A stretch of 64,000 nucleotides of DNA from Brevibacterium antiquum CNRZ 918. Its GTDB lineage: Bacteria > Actinomycetota > Actinomycetes > Actinomycetales > Brevibacteriaceae. Location: positions 248,001 through 312,000 of the forward strand of contig NZ_FXZD01000001.1 in assembly GCF_900169145.1 (NCBI RefSeq), written 5' to 3'. Of this stretch, positions 28,780 to 37,108 are shown piece after piece (the first letter of the stretch is position 1; every line of letters starts with the position of its first letter). The translations under genes were made by a program, and so were the position numbers. A model generated the notes under the pieces. The model was given only the letters and a program-made list of their open reading frames with translations, was not told where the DNA came from and ran no database searches.

Positions 28780-30174
28780 ATGAGATTGCCCAAGTGGAGC
28801 CGATCATTCGGGGTGCAGGTCACCATTGCCCTGATTGCGGGCGTGGTCCTCGGGCTGATCGCCCGATCCTGGGGTCCGGTCAGCGAGGGTCAGGACAACT
28901 GGCTCGGTCAGACCTTGGACACCATCGGGTCGTCCTATGTGACCCTCCTCAAGGCGGCCGTCGTACCCCTCGTCATCACCGCGATCATCGCCAGCATCGG
29001 CAATCTGCGCAAGGTGACGAATGCAGCCAGGCTCGCAGTCTCCACCCTTCTGTGGTTCGCCTTCACCGCGCTCATCGCCGTACTCATCGGACTCATCCTC
29101 GGTGTCGTGATTCAGCCGGGTACGCACGCGGACGCCGCATCGTTGAGCGGTTCCGCCCCTGATTCGCAAGGCAGCTGGATCGGCTTCCTGACCGGTCTTG
29201 TGCCCGTGAACTTCCTCGGCCTGGAGGTTGCGACCTCACCCGATGAGGCCGGCGGCCTGGTCTCCGAGGTCGACTTCAACATCCTTCAGCTCATCATCGT
29301 CTCCGGTGCCATCGGCATCGCCGCGGTCAAGGTCGGCAAGGCCGCCGAACCGTTCCTCCAGTTCGTCGAAGCGGCCTTGGCTGTCGTGCAGAAGGTGGTC
29401 TGGTGGATCGTGCGCATCGCACCGATCGGCACCCTCGGCCTCATCGGCAATGCGGTCAACTCCTACGGGTGGTCGACCATGGGTTCCCTGCTGTGGTTCG
29501 TCGTTGCTGTGTACGTGGGATTGGCGATCGTCTTCTTCGTCGTCTATCCGACGCTGGCTAAGCTCAACGGCCTCTCAGCTCGTCAGTATTTCTCCGGCGT
29601 GTGGCCGGCCGCCCAGATGGGCTTCGTCTCCCGGTCCTCGATCGGCACCATGCCCGTGACCCAGAAGGTCGCCACCGACAATTTCGGCGTTCCGCAGAGC
29701 TACGCCGCCTTCGCAGTCCCCTTCGGGGCGACAACGAAGATGGACGGTTGTGCCGCGATCTATCCGGCGATCGCCGCCGTCTTCGTGGCCCAGTTCTTCG
29801 GAATCGATCTCACGATCGTGCAGTACTTCCTGATCGTGTTCGTCTCCGTCATCGGCTCGGCGGCAACGGCCGGAACGACCGGTGCCACCGTGATGCTGAC
29901 TCTCACGCTGTCCACTCTCGGACTGCCCCTTGAAGGTGTGGGTCTGCTCCTGGCGATCGAGCCGATCGTCGACATGGGACGCACAGCGCTCAATGTCTCG
30001 GGACAGGCTCTTGTCCCTGCCATTGTGGCCAAGCGTCACGACATCCTCGATGTCGACCGCTACGATGCTGTTCGTGTAGACGGCTATGTGCCGGTTGATG
30101 AGGTCGCAGAGGAGAGCGCCGGGGATTCCGACGAGGCTGAACTCGAACAGCCCTCGAGTGGAGCGCGTTCCTGA
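28780..30174 (+). CDS. Dicarboxylate/amino acid:cation symporter (DAACS family)
   Basis: Inner-membrane transporter of the glutamate/aspartate/C4-dicarboxylate symporter family, 464 aa with about eight transmembrane helices plus re-entrant loops. The signature FAVPFGATTKMDGCAAIYP matches the GATxNMDG loop that binds cation and substrate; SRSSIGTMPV is the serine-rich hairpin and MGRTALNVSGQ the last helix. The C-terminal 50 residues are acidic and polar. AGAAGAGG precedes the ATG at 28780. Which acid it carries, and whether it uses sodium or protons, cannot be told from sequence. Confidence 0.88.
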   Translation: MRLPKWSRSFGVQVTIALIAGVVLGLIARSWGPVSEGQDNWLGQTLDTIGSSYVTLLKAAVVPLVITAIIASIGNLRKVTNAARLAVSTLLWFAFTALIAVLIGLILGVVIQPGTHADAASLSGSAPDSQGSWIGFLTGLVPVNFLGLEVATSPDEAGGLVSEVDFNILQLIIVSGAIGIAAVKVGKAAEPFLQFVEAALAVVQKVVWWIVRIAPIGTLGLIGNAVNSYGWSTMGSLLWFVVAVYVGLAIVFFVVYPTLAKLNGLSARQYFSGVWPAAQMGFVSRSSIGTMPVTQKVATDNFGVPQSYAAFAVPFGATTKMDGCAAIYPAIAAVFVAQFFGIDLTIVQYFLIVFVSVIGSAATAGTTGATVMLTLTLSTLGLPLEGVGLLLAIEPIVDMGRTALNVSGQALVPAIVAKRHDILDVDRYDAVRVDGYVPVDEVAEESAGDSDEAELEQPSSGARS

Positions 30175-30300
30175 CCCTGGTGGGCATCTGGCCGGCATGA
30201 GCATTTCGCTGATGTCGGCCGGAACTGCCTTTTGAGCTGTTGCGGCGCAGAGCGCTTCGCGCTCGGCCGAGTCCACGCCGATGAGTTCCTCGCGGAGTGA

Positions 30301-30340
30301 GTGAAGGGGCCGGCGAACATGAGTTCGCCGGCCCCTTCAC
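30301..30340. terminator. Bidirectional terminator, perfect 17-base-pair hairpin
   Basis: GTGAAGGGGCCGGCGAA at 30301-30317, loop CATGAG, and its exact reverse complement at 30324-30340. It lies between the symporter gene (plus) and the 3' end of tRNA-Leu (minus), so it can stop transcription from both sides. Confidence 0.85.
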
Positions 30341-30386
30341 TGCTGCTTCGTGCCCTGTGACCGTCTGACGACTGTCTGGGTATAAG

Positions 30387-30468
30387 TACCGGATGTGGGA
30401 CTCGAACCCACACGTCTCTCGACAATGCATTTTGAGTGCACCGCGTCTACCGATTCCGCCAATCCGGC
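30387..30468 (-). tRNA. tRNA-Leu (anticodon CAA)
   Basis: Read on the minus strand, the acceptor stem GCCGGAT pairs with ATCCGGT (G-U at the first pair), followed by discriminator A; CCA is not encoded. The anticodon arm is GTGCA-CTCAAAA-TGCAT with CAA at positions 34-36, decoding UUG. A short variable arm GTC-GAGA-GAC and the T arm GTGGG-TTCGAGT-CCCAC complete the class II fold. Length is 82 bases. Confidence 0.95.
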
Positions 30469-30499
30469 TCGGCCGCGGAGCGAATCCGCGACAGAGTCG

Positions 30500-30505
30500 A
30501 GTTTA
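30500..30505 (-). promoter_or_regulatory. Probable -10 box for tRNA-Leu
   Basis: On the minus strand TAAACT lies 31 bases upstream of the mature 5' end, leaving a short 5' leader for RNase P to remove. A TTGTGC sequence 19 bases upstream may be the -35. Confidence 0.4.
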
Positions 30506-30539
30506 CGACAGCTTTTATGTGATTGCACAATCGGCGGCG

Positions 30540-30572
30540 GTGGTGACCATCACACGGGTGGCTACCATCACA
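30540..30572. repeat. Direct repeat upstream of the ANTAR regulator
   Basis: GTGGTGACCATCACA (30540-30554) and GTGGCTACCATCACA (30558-30572) match at 13 of 15 bases with an 18-base period. The first contains the perfect dyad TGGTGACCA. They lie 46-78 bases upstream of the regulator's -10 box, a plausible activator or repressor site. Confidence 0.6.
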
Positions 30573-30617
30573 GAAGAAACTTGGGTACCGATGTCGGTGC
30601 ACGGATGAGGCCTGGTT

Positions 30618-30623
30618 TAGACT
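30618..30623 (+). promoter_or_regulatory. Probable -10 box for leaderless regulator mRNA
   Basis: TAGACT ends 7 bases before the GTG at 30630 and no Shine-Dalgarno sequence is present. No clear -35. Confidence 0.5.
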
Positions 30624-30629
30624 GGTGCC

Positions 30630-31250
30630 GTGCTTTCAAACAGCGAACAACCAACTTCAGATGAGTCCGTGCCGGTTCGCCGCGTCGTAGTGGCGGAAGA
30701 CGAGGCCGTGATTCGTCTCGATATCGTCGAGATGCTGCGCGAGGTCGGATACGACGTCGTCGGCGAAGCCGCAGACGGCGAATCCGCTATCCGCCTGGCC
30801 GAAGAGCTGCGCCCAGATCTCGTCGTGATGGACATCAAGATGCCCATCCTCGACGGAATCTCCGCAGCGGAGAGGATCGCCAAGGCGCGCATCGCCCCGG
30901 TGATCCTGCTCACCGCCTTCTCGCAGAAGGAACTCGTCGAGCGAGCTCGCGATGCCGGAGCAATGGCCTACGTGGTCAAGCCCTTCACGGCCGCGGACCT
31001 CATCCCTGCCCTCGAGATCGCCCTGTCGCGTCACGCGGAGATCAGCTCCCTGGAGAGTGAGATCTCCGACCTGACCGAACGCTTCGAGACCCGCAAGGTC
31101 GTCGAACGCGCCAAGAGCCTGCTCCAGACCTCGATGGGTCTCAGCGAGCCCGAGGCCTTCCGGTGGATCCAGAAGACCTCGATGGACCGCCGCCTGACCA
31201 TGCGTGAGGTTGCCGACACCGTTCTCAAGCAGATCGACTCCAGCAAGTAG
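30630..31250 (+). CDS. pdtaR: Response regulator with ANTAR RNA-binding output domain (PdtaR-like)
   Basis: Two-component response regulator, 206 aa. The receiver domain spans about residues 17-135, with acidic-pocket residues in VVAEDEAVIRLD, the phospho-accepting Asp68 in LVVMDIKMPILDG, and the conserved Lys in AYVVKPF. The C-terminal ANTAR domain (about 145-203; KSLLQTSMGLSEPEAFRWIQ, MDRRLTMREVADTVL) binds paired RNA hairpins and causes antitermination. It corresponds to mycobacterial PdtaR by domain order and position near polA. Its cognate kinase is not in this window. The regulated transcripts are unknown. Confidence 0.92.
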   Translation: MLSNSEQPTSDESVPVRRVVVAEDEAVIRLDIVEMLREVGYDVVGEAADGESAIRLAEELRPDLVVMDIKMPILDGISAAERIAKARIAPVILLTAFSQKELVERARDAGAMAYVVKPFTAADLIPALEIALSRHAEISSLESEISDLTERFETRKVVERAKSLLQTSMGLSEPEAFRWIQKTSMDRRLTMREVADTVLKQIDSSK

Positions 31251-31275
31251 CTCACACCCCACCCGAACACATACT

Positions 31276-31310
31276 GAGGCCGGCGAATCCGATGAGGATT
31301 CGCCGGCCTC
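31276..31310. terminator. Terminator hairpin after the ANTAR regulator
   Basis: GAGGCCGGCGAATCC at 31276-31290, loop GATGA, then the exact reverse complement at 31296-31310, followed by CTTCATT. It lies between convergent genes and may serve both. Confidence 0.8.
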
Positions 31311-31334
31311 CTTCATTCAGCGGTGACAGCCTGT

Positions 31335-31351
31335 CGGCCGGTCACCGGCCG
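31335..31351. other. 17-base palindrome next to the thioesterase stop
   Basis: CGGCCGGT-C-ACCGGCCG is symmetric about a central C. It is 4 bases from the minus-strand stop at 31356, in the convergent gap with the ANTAR regulator. It may add to termination of the thioesterase transcript or be a protein-binding site. Confidence 0.5.
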
Positions 31352-31355
31352 CTGC

Positions 31356-31814
31356 TCACTTGGGTTCGGTCTTGAGGATCATGTTCGTGATCCGCACGAT
31401 CGAGAGAAGCCGGCCGGCGGCATCGGTCATCTTCACCTCATGGGACACGATCGTACGTCCCTGGTGGAGCACCTCGGCGCGGCCGGTCACCGTACCGTCT
31501 CGAGCCGCGCGCAGATGCGTGGCGTTGAGGTCGACTCCGACCACGTTCTTGCCACCGGAGATGAGGAACGAGTGCATCGAGGCCAGGGACTCGGCCAGCA
31601 CGACATGACCGCCGCCGTGGAAGAGGCCCATCGGCTGAGTGTTGTCCGTCACCGGCACCGCTCCCGTGACATGGTCATGGCTGAGTTCTGTGAACTCGAT
31701 GCCCATCTTCGCGGCGAGGGCACCGACCGCTTCTGGACTGTTGAGCTGGCCGAGCATCTCCCGACACTGATCTTCAGTGGTGTGAGCGCTCAGCGATGCG
31801 GTCGGAATGAACAT
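31356..31814 (-). CDS. PaaI-type hotdog-fold thioesterase
   Basis: Probable acyl-CoA thioesterase, 152 aa with the single hotdog fold. The core runs from GIEFTELSHDHVTGAVPV through QPMGLFHGGGHVVLAESLAS (the HGG-type active-site segment) to VGVDLNATHLRAARDGTVTG and AEVLHQGRTIVSHEVKM. GAAGGAGA precedes the minus-strand ATG. It is divergent from polA across 41 bases. This gene commonly lies between the ANTAR regulator and polA in Actinobacteria; the natural substrate is not known. Confidence 0.87.
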   Translation of the reverse strand: MFIPTASLSAHTTEDQCREMLGQLNSPEAVGALAAKMGIEFTELSHDHVTGAVPVTDNTQPMGLFHGGGHVVLAESLASMHSFLISGGKNVVGVDLNATHLRAARDGTVTGRAEVLHQGRTIVSHEVKMTDAAGRLLSIVRITNMILKTEPK

Positions 31815-31842
31815 CGTTCTCCTTCATGTCAGTTTTGAACGA

Positions 31843-31848
31843 TAGGCT
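31843..31848 (+). promoter_or_regulatory. Probable -10 box for leaderless polA mRNA
   Basis: TAGGCT ends 8 bases before the polA GTG at 31856. The same hexamer serves hisE and coaE. No Shine-Dalgarno sequence is present. Confidence 0.5.
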
Positions 31849-31855
31849 ATGTCAT

Positions 31856-34522
31856 GTGACTCAAGTAAACGAATCCCTCCTGCTCATCGATGGACACTCT
31901 CTGGCCTACCGGGCATTCCACGCCCTTCCGGTGGAGAACTTCTCCACCAGCACCGGCCAGTCGACGAACGCCATCTACGGCTTCATCTCGATGCTCATCA
32001 ATGTCCTCAGGGACGAGTCACCCAGCCACGTGGCCGTGGCCTTCGACCTGGGGCGACAGACCTTCCGCCTCGAGGAGTACCCCGAATACAAGGCAGGACG
32101 AGCCAAAACGCCGCCGGAGTTCCACCCGCAGATCGATCTGATCAAGGACATCGTGGTGGCCATGGGCATCACAGTGGTGACCAAAGAGGGCTTCGAAGCA
32201 GACGATGCGCTGGCGACCATGGCGCGTATGGGCACCGAAGCCGGTGCGCAGGTCGAGGTGATGAGCGGGGACAAGGACTCCTTCCAGCTCTCCAACGACT
32301 CCGTGACGATCCTCTACCCCAAACGCGGAGTCAGCGACCTCAATCGCATGACCCCGGCCGCGATCGAAGAGAAATACGCGGTCACGCCCGTGAACTACCG
32401 TGGGCTCGCGGCCCTGGTGGGGGAGAAGGCCGACAATCTTCCCGGCGTCCCCGGGGTCGGTGACAAGACCGCAGCGAAGTGGTTGGCCGCCTACGGTGAT
32501 CTGCCGGGTGTGCTGGAGAACGCGGACGCGATCAAAGGCAAGGTCGGGGAGAAGCTGCGCGACCACATTTCTGAGGTCGAACGCAATTTCCGACTCAACC
32601 GCCTCCTCGACAATGTCGACCTGGGCCTGACCTATGCCGATCTCAAATGGGGAGAGGGCGACCCGAGCGAGCTCTCGAGCCTGTTCGACCAACTCGAATT
32701 CCAGGCCCTCGGCAAACGACTGAGTGCGATCTTCGGCGAAGAGGCCGTCCCAGAGGAGGCTTCGGGTCCCGCCCGCGAGGTCTCCGTTGAGACCCTCGAC
32801 GTGCCCGCACTTCTGGAGAAGATGGCGGACTCCGATGTGCTCGCCCTCGATTCCGATGCGCGGTACGAACTCGGACACGGTGACGTGCGGATCCTTGCCG
32901 TGTCCGGTGCGCCCGACGAGGCCTGGGTCGTCGACCTCGCCGAGGCGGGGGAAGCCGATGTCTCGAAACTGAGCTCGGCGCTGCGGTCGAAGACCCTCAT
33001 CCTGCACAGTTCGAAGACACAGATCAAGGCCTGGCGTTCACTGGGCCTGGACGTCGACGACGTTGCCGGTGACACGGCCCTGGCTGCCTACCTGCTGGTG
33101 CCCGATCAGCGCAGCTACGAACTGCAGCAGATCGCACTCGAACGCGCCGGGATAGAACTCAGCGATGCCGAGTCCGACAGCGGGCAGCTGGCACTTGACC
33201 TCGAATCCGATCAAACCGCTCAGACCCACGGGCACAGGGCGGCCGCGCTGCTCGAGGTCCATGACATTCTGGCGGCGAAGATCGACGAAGCCAATATGAG
33301 CCAGGTCTATCGCGATATCGAACTGCCGTTGGTGCCTGTGCTGGCCAGAATGGAACTGGCCGGCATCGCCGTCGACGAGGCAGGACTGTCCGGACTCATC
33401 GACGAATTCACGAAGCAGGCCAACGCGAGCGCAGAACTCGCCTATGAGGCGATCGGCCATGAGGTCAACCTCGGGTCGCCGAAGCAGCTGCAGACCGTGC
33501 TCTTCGACGAGCTCGACATGCCCAAGACCAAGCGCACGAAGACCGGGTACACCACCGACGCCGAGGCGTTGGCGGAGCTGTTCATCAAGACCGAGCACCC
33601 GTTCCTGCAGCACCTGCTGGCCTACCGTGACTCCACGAAGCTCAAGCAGACCGTCGTCGGACTTCTCAAAACCGTGGCCGAGGACGGACGCATCCACACC
33701 ACCTACCAGCAGACCGTCGCTGCGACAGGGCGGCTGTCCTCACTCGACCCGAACCTGCAGAACATTCCGGTGCGCACCGAATCGGGGCGACGGATCCGCG
33801 AGATCTTCATCGCCGACCCACACGTCGACGACGCTCGACTGCTCACGGCTGACTACTCGCAGATCGAAATGCGCATCATGGCCCACCTCTCTGGCGACGC
33901 CGCACTGATCCAGGCATTCAAGGACGGCGAGGACCTGCACTCCTACGTCGGGTCTAAGGTCTTCGGCGTCGGCATCGACGAGGTCGACTCGGCGATGCGT
34001 TCGAAGGTCAAGGCCATGTCCTACGGTCTGGTCTACGGACTCTCCGCCTATGGTCTCTCCCGCCAGCTGGCCATCGGCGTCGACGAGGCGAAGAATCTCA
34101 TGGAGCAGTACTTCGAACGCTTCGGAGCAGTCAAGGACTACCTCGACGAGATCGTCGAACAGGCACGCGCCAACGGCTACACCGAGACCATCATGGGTCG
34201 CAGGCGCTACCTGCCGGCACTGCACAGCGACCGGCGACAGCTGCGGGACATGGCCGAACGCGCTGCGCTCAACGCCCCGATCCAGGGATCTGCCGCGGAC
34301 ATCATGAAGATCGCCATGCTCAAGGTCAGCGACCGCCTCGGTGACCACAAGTCAACGGTCCTGTTGCAGGTCCATGACGAGATCATCGTCGACGTCCACC
34401 CCGAGGAGATCGACTCTGTCACGCAGATCGTCACCGAGGAGATGGGCTCAGCCTTCGAACTCGACGTGCCGCTCGACGTCAACGTCGGCACCGGAACCTC
34501 CTGGCACGACGCAGCGCACTGA
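31856..34522 (+). CDS. polA: DNA polymerase I
   Basis: Repair and Okazaki-fragment polymerase, 888 aa. The N-terminal 5'-3' exonuclease domain (about 1-300) has LLIDGHSLAYRAFHALP, KAGRAKTPPEF, VMSGDKDSFQL and GVPGVGDKTAAKWL. The central proofreading domain lacks its catalytic acidic residues (LALDSDARYEL, LILHSSKTQIKAW), as is usual in this phylum. The polymerase domain has motif A DYSQIEMRIMAHLSGD, the O-helix RSKVKAMSYGLVYGLSAYG with Tyr723 where E. coli has Phe762, and motif C LLQVHDEIIVDV. The GTG at 31856 fits the -10 box; an upstream in-frame extension begins before that promoter. Confidence 0.96.
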   Translation: MTQVNESLLLIDGHSLAYRAFHALPVENFSTSTGQSTNAIYGFISMLINVLRDESPSHVAVAFDLGRQTFRLEEYPEYKAGRAKTPPEFHPQIDLIKDIVVAMGITVVTKEGFEADDALATMARMGTEAGAQVEVMSGDKDSFQLSNDSVTILYPKRGVSDLNRMTPAAIEEKYAVTPVNYRGLAALVGEKADNLPGVPGVGDKTAAKWLAAYGDLPGVLENADAIKGKVGEKLRDHISEVERNFRLNRLLDNVDLGLTYADLKWGEGDPSELSSLFDQLEFQALGKRLSAIFGEEAVPEEASGPAREVSVETLDVPALLEKMADSDVLALDSDARYELGHGDVRILAVSGAPDEAWVVDLAEAGEADVSKLSSALRSKTLILHSSKTQIKAWRSLGLDVDDVAGDTALAAYLLVPDQRSYELQQIALERAGIELSDAESDSGQLALDLESDQTAQTHGHRAAALLEVHDILAAKIDEANMSQVYRDIELPLVPVLARMELAGIAVDEAGLSGLIDEFTKQANASAELAYEAIGHEVNLGSPKQLQTVLFDELDMPKTKRTKTGYTTDAEALAELFIKTEHPFLQHLLAYRDSTKLKQTVVGLLKTVAEDGRIHTTYQQTVAATGRLSSLDPNLQNIPVRTESGRRIREIFIADPHVDDARLLTADYSQIEMRIMAHLSGDAALIQAFKDGEDLHSYVGSKVFGVGIDEVDSAMRSKVKAMSYGLVYGLSAYGLSRQLAIGVDEAKNLMEQYFERFGAVKDYLDEIVEQARANGYTETIMGRRRYLPALHSDRRQLRDMAERAALNAPIQGSAADIMKIAMLKVSDRLGDHKSTVLLQVHDEIIVDVHPEEIDSVTQIVTEEMGSAFELDVPLDVNVGTGTSWHDAAH

Positions 34523-34530
34523 GCCCGGAG

Positions 34531-35373
34531 TCAGTCCTTGTTGAGCGTGGTGGAGAAGATGACGGTGCCGGGCATGAGGGAGCCGCGCAGCGGAGACCAG
34601 CCGCCCCAGGCAGTCTGATTGGACTCCGGCCATTCCGGCTCGGTCACCGAATCGATCGTGAAGCCGGCCGTGACCAGCAGATTCACCCAATCTCCCATCG
34701 TGCGATGGTGCTCGGCGTAGACGGGCTGTCCATCGGAGGAGATCTCGACGTAGGGGGTGCGGTCGAAGTAGGAGTATTCGACCGTCAGGCCCGCTTCACC
34801 GGGCACATCGGGGAACATCCACCGCATCGGATGGGTCGTTGAGAACGCCCACCGTCCACCGGGGCGGACCACACGTGCGACCTCGGACAGAACCACCTCG
34901 GCGTCCTTGACGAAGGGAAGGGCACCGTAGGAGGAGAACGCGACATCGAAGCTGTTCGAAGCGAACGGCAGTTCTCGGGCATCGGCGTGGAGGAACGTCG
35001 GGGGAGTGGCGTCCTCGCTGAGGGGATGCTCTCGCTGCAGGCGAGAAGCCTGCTCGAGCATGCCGGCGGAGACGTCTACGCCCGTGGCGATGGCACCTTC
35101 TTCGGCCAACCAGCGCGAGCACTGACCGGCACCGCAGCCGACCTCGAGGATCTGGCGTCGGCGCACATCGCCGAGCAGATTCACATCGGATTCGTGAATT
35201 CCCTCGGGACACCACATGAACTCCGAGGCGCCCAGGAAACTGCCGTGTTCGGCGAGGTACTCCTCGGCGGAATTGTCCCAATACCCTCTGTTGGCGCGTA
35301 CTGAGGCCTCTTCATCGATGGGCAGATAGCCACCGCTGATGACCTCGGCTTGATAACTTCCGTCGCTCATCAT
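34531..35373 (-). CDS. Class I SAM-dependent methyltransferase
   Basis: A 280-residue methyltransferase of the UbiE/Methyltransf_11 type. Motif I is ILEVGCGAGQCSRWLAEEGA (about residues 75-94), followed by TGVDVSAGMLEQA, HADARELPFASNSFDVAFSS and RVVRPGGRWAFSTTHP. The substrate is not predictable. A gene of this kind regularly sits between polA and rpsA in Actinobacteria. GGAGG precedes the paired ATG codons at its start. It converges with polA, the two stops being only 8 bases apart, and diverges from rpsA. Confidence 0.85.
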   Translation of the reverse strand: MMSDGSYQAEVISGGYLPIDEEASVRANRGYWDNSAEEYLAEHGSFLGASEFMWCPEGIHESDVNLLGDVRRRQILEVGCGAGQCSRWLAEEGAIATGVDVSAGMLEQASRLQREHPLSEDATPPTFLHADARELPFASNSFDVAFSSYGALPFVKDAEVVLSEVARVVRPGGRWAFSTTHPMRWMFPDVPGEAGLTVEYSYFDRTPYVEISSDGQPVYAEHHRTMGDWVNLLVTAGFTIDSVTEPEWPESNQTAWGGWSPLRGSLMPGTVIFSTTLNKD

Positions 35374-35442
35374 TCCTCCGTGGCGATCGCCATGTTTCTT
35401 TTCCGACTTCGGCGTGCATTCACGCCATGGATGATGCTAGTA

Positions 35443-35470
35443 TTGACAACCGTATGCGCGTATGTATACA
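35443..35470 (+). promoter_or_regulatory. Promoter of rpsA
   Basis: Consensus -35 TTGACA at 35443-35448 and -10 TATACA at 35465-35470 with a 16-base spacer, in a locally A+T-rich stretch. It is the best sigma-70-type promoter in the window and implies a leader of about 100 bases before rpsA. Confidence 0.75.
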
Positions 35471-35574
35471 TGTCCAAAATCGTAATCGAGACCGGATCCA
35501 GTTCTCGGGCTGTTTCACAGCATCGCCTCAGAGTATCGGATCTGGACCATAATTCCATCGGAGTCCCAACCTAT

Positions 35575-37062
35575 ATGACCACCACCACGCCGGAATCGGT
35601 GCAGCCGAAGCAGGTCGCTGTCAACGACATCGGAACCGCTGAGGACTTTCTCGCCGCAGTCGACGAAACGATCAAGTACTTCAACGATGGCGACATCGTT
35701 GAGGGCACCGTCGTCAAGGTCGATCGCGACGAAGTGCTCGTCGACATCGGATACAAGACGGAAGGCGTCGTCCTTTCGCGAGAACTCTCCATCAAGCATG
35801 ATGTCGATCCCGGCGAAGTCGTCGAGGTCGGGGACGAAATCGAAGCCCTCGTTCTTCAGAAGGAAGACAAAGAAGGCCGACTCATGTTGTCCAAGAAGCG
35901 CGCTCAGTACGAGCGTGCCTGGGGCGACATCGAAAAGATCAAGGAAGACGACGGTGTTGTCACCGGTACGGTCATCGAGGTTGTCAAGGGCGGCCTGATC
36001 GTCGACATCGGACTGCGCGGCTTCCTGCCCGCTTCCCTCGTCGAGATGCGTCGCGTCCGCGACCTTGCTCCTTACATCGGCCAGCAGGTCGAAGCCAAGA
36101 TCATCGAACTGGACAAGAACCGCAACAACGTCGTTCTGTCCCGTCGCGCATGGCTCGAGCAGACCCAGTCCGCTGTCCGCCACGACTTCCTGCAGACCCT
36201 GCAGAAGGGCCAGGTCCGTCCCGGCGTCGTTTCCTCGATCGTCAACTTCGGTGCATTCGTCGACCTCGGTGGTGTCGATGGACTCGTACACGTGTCTGAA
36301 CTGTCTTGGAAGCACATCGATCACCCAGGCGAGGTCGTCACCGTTGGTGACGAGGTCACCGTTGAGGTGCTCGACGTCGACATGGATCGCGAACGCGTCT
36401 CCCTGTCGCTCAAGGCGACTCAGGAAGACCCATGGCAGCACTTCGCTCGCACCCACGTCATCGGCCAGATCGTTCCCGGCAAGGTCACCAAGCTGGTTCC
36501 GTTCGGTGCGTTCGTGCGCGTCGAAGACGGCATCGAAGGCCTCGTCCACATCTCCGAACTCGCAGTTCGCCACGTGGACCTGCCAGAACAGGTCGTCTCC
36601 GTTGACGAGACCATCTACGTCAAGGTCATCGACATCGACCTCGAACGTCGCCGCATCTCGCTGTCGCTGAAGCAGGCGAACGAAGGCGTCGACCCAGAGG
36701 CCGACGAATTCCTCGACCCTGCCCTCTACGGCATGCCGCAGGAATACGACGAAGACGGCAACTACAAGTACCCAGAAGGCTTCGATCCCGAGACCAACGA
36801 GTGGATGGAAGGCTTCGATTCACAGCGCGAGGTCTGGGAGCAGCAGTACGCTGCCGCTCAGGAACGCTGGGAAGAGCACAAGAAGCAGGTCGCCAAGGCG
36901 ATCGCTGCGGATGCCGAAGCCGGCTCCGAAGAAGCAGGCAGCGCTCCTGCCGAAGCTGCTCCAGCCACCGGATCGTTCTCCTCGGAAGAGGCAGGCGACG
37001 AAGGAACACTGGCCAGCGACGAAGCTCTCGCAGCTCTGCGTGAGAAGCTTGCAGGCAGCTGA
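35575..37062 (+). CDS. rpsA: 30S ribosomal protein S1
   Basis: Binds mRNA on the 30S subunit, 495 aa. Four S1 RNA-binding repeats are visible, opening at GDIVEGTVVKVDRDEVLVDI, DGVVTGTVIEVVKGGLIVDI, GQVRPGVVSSIVNFGAFVDL and GQIVPGKVTKLVPFGAFVRV. This is the shorter, four-repeat S1 typical of Actinobacteria. The C-terminal 130 residues are acidic and low complexity. The ATG at 35575 gives MTTTTPESVQPKQVAVNDIG, a typical start; the open frame reaching back to 35350 crosses the promoter and is rejected. Confidence 0.96.
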   Translation: MTTTTPESVQPKQVAVNDIGTAEDFLAAVDETIKYFNDGDIVEGTVVKVDRDEVLVDIGYKTEGVVLSRELSIKHDVDPGEVVEVGDEIEALVLQKEDKEGRLMLSKKRAQYERAWGDIEKIKEDDGVVTGTVIEVVKGGLIVDIGLRGFLPASLVEMRRVRDLAPYIGQQVEAKIIELDKNRNNVVLSRRAWLEQTQSAVRHDFLQTLQKGQVRPGVVSSIVNFGAFVDLGGVDGLVHVSELSWKHIDHPGEVVTVGDEVTVEVLDVDMDRERVSLSLKATQEDPWQHFARTHVIGQIVPGKVTKLVPFGAFVRVEDGIEGLVHISELAVRHVDLPEQVVSVDETIYVKVIDIDLERRRISLSLKQANEGVDPEADEFLDPALYGMPQEYDEDGNYKYPEGFDPETNEWMEGFDSQREVWEQQYAAAQERWEEHKKQVAKAIAADAEAGSEEAGSAPAEAAPATGSFSSEEAGDEGTLASDEALAALREKLAGS

Positions 37063-37075
37063 TAACAGCACTCAC

Positions 37076-37108
37076 AAGGGCTCCCGGTCGATTGATCGGG
37101 AGCCCTTT
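37076..37108 (+). terminator. Terminator after rpsA
   Basis: AAGGGCTCCCG at 37076-37086 pairs with CGGGAGCCCTT at 37097-37107, followed by TTGTGTTT. The perfect 11-base stem and T-rich tail make a convincing intrinsic terminator 13 bases after the stop. Confidence 0.85.

Noticed and set aside
30393..30664. Small plus-strand frames over the tRNA region
   Set aside because: They are antisense to tRNA-Leu and lack initiation signals.
35350..35574. 75-codon N-terminal extension of rpsA
   Set aside because: It crosses the consensus promoter at 35443-35470 and the divergent methyltransferase start; S1 proteins begin at the ATG at 35575.
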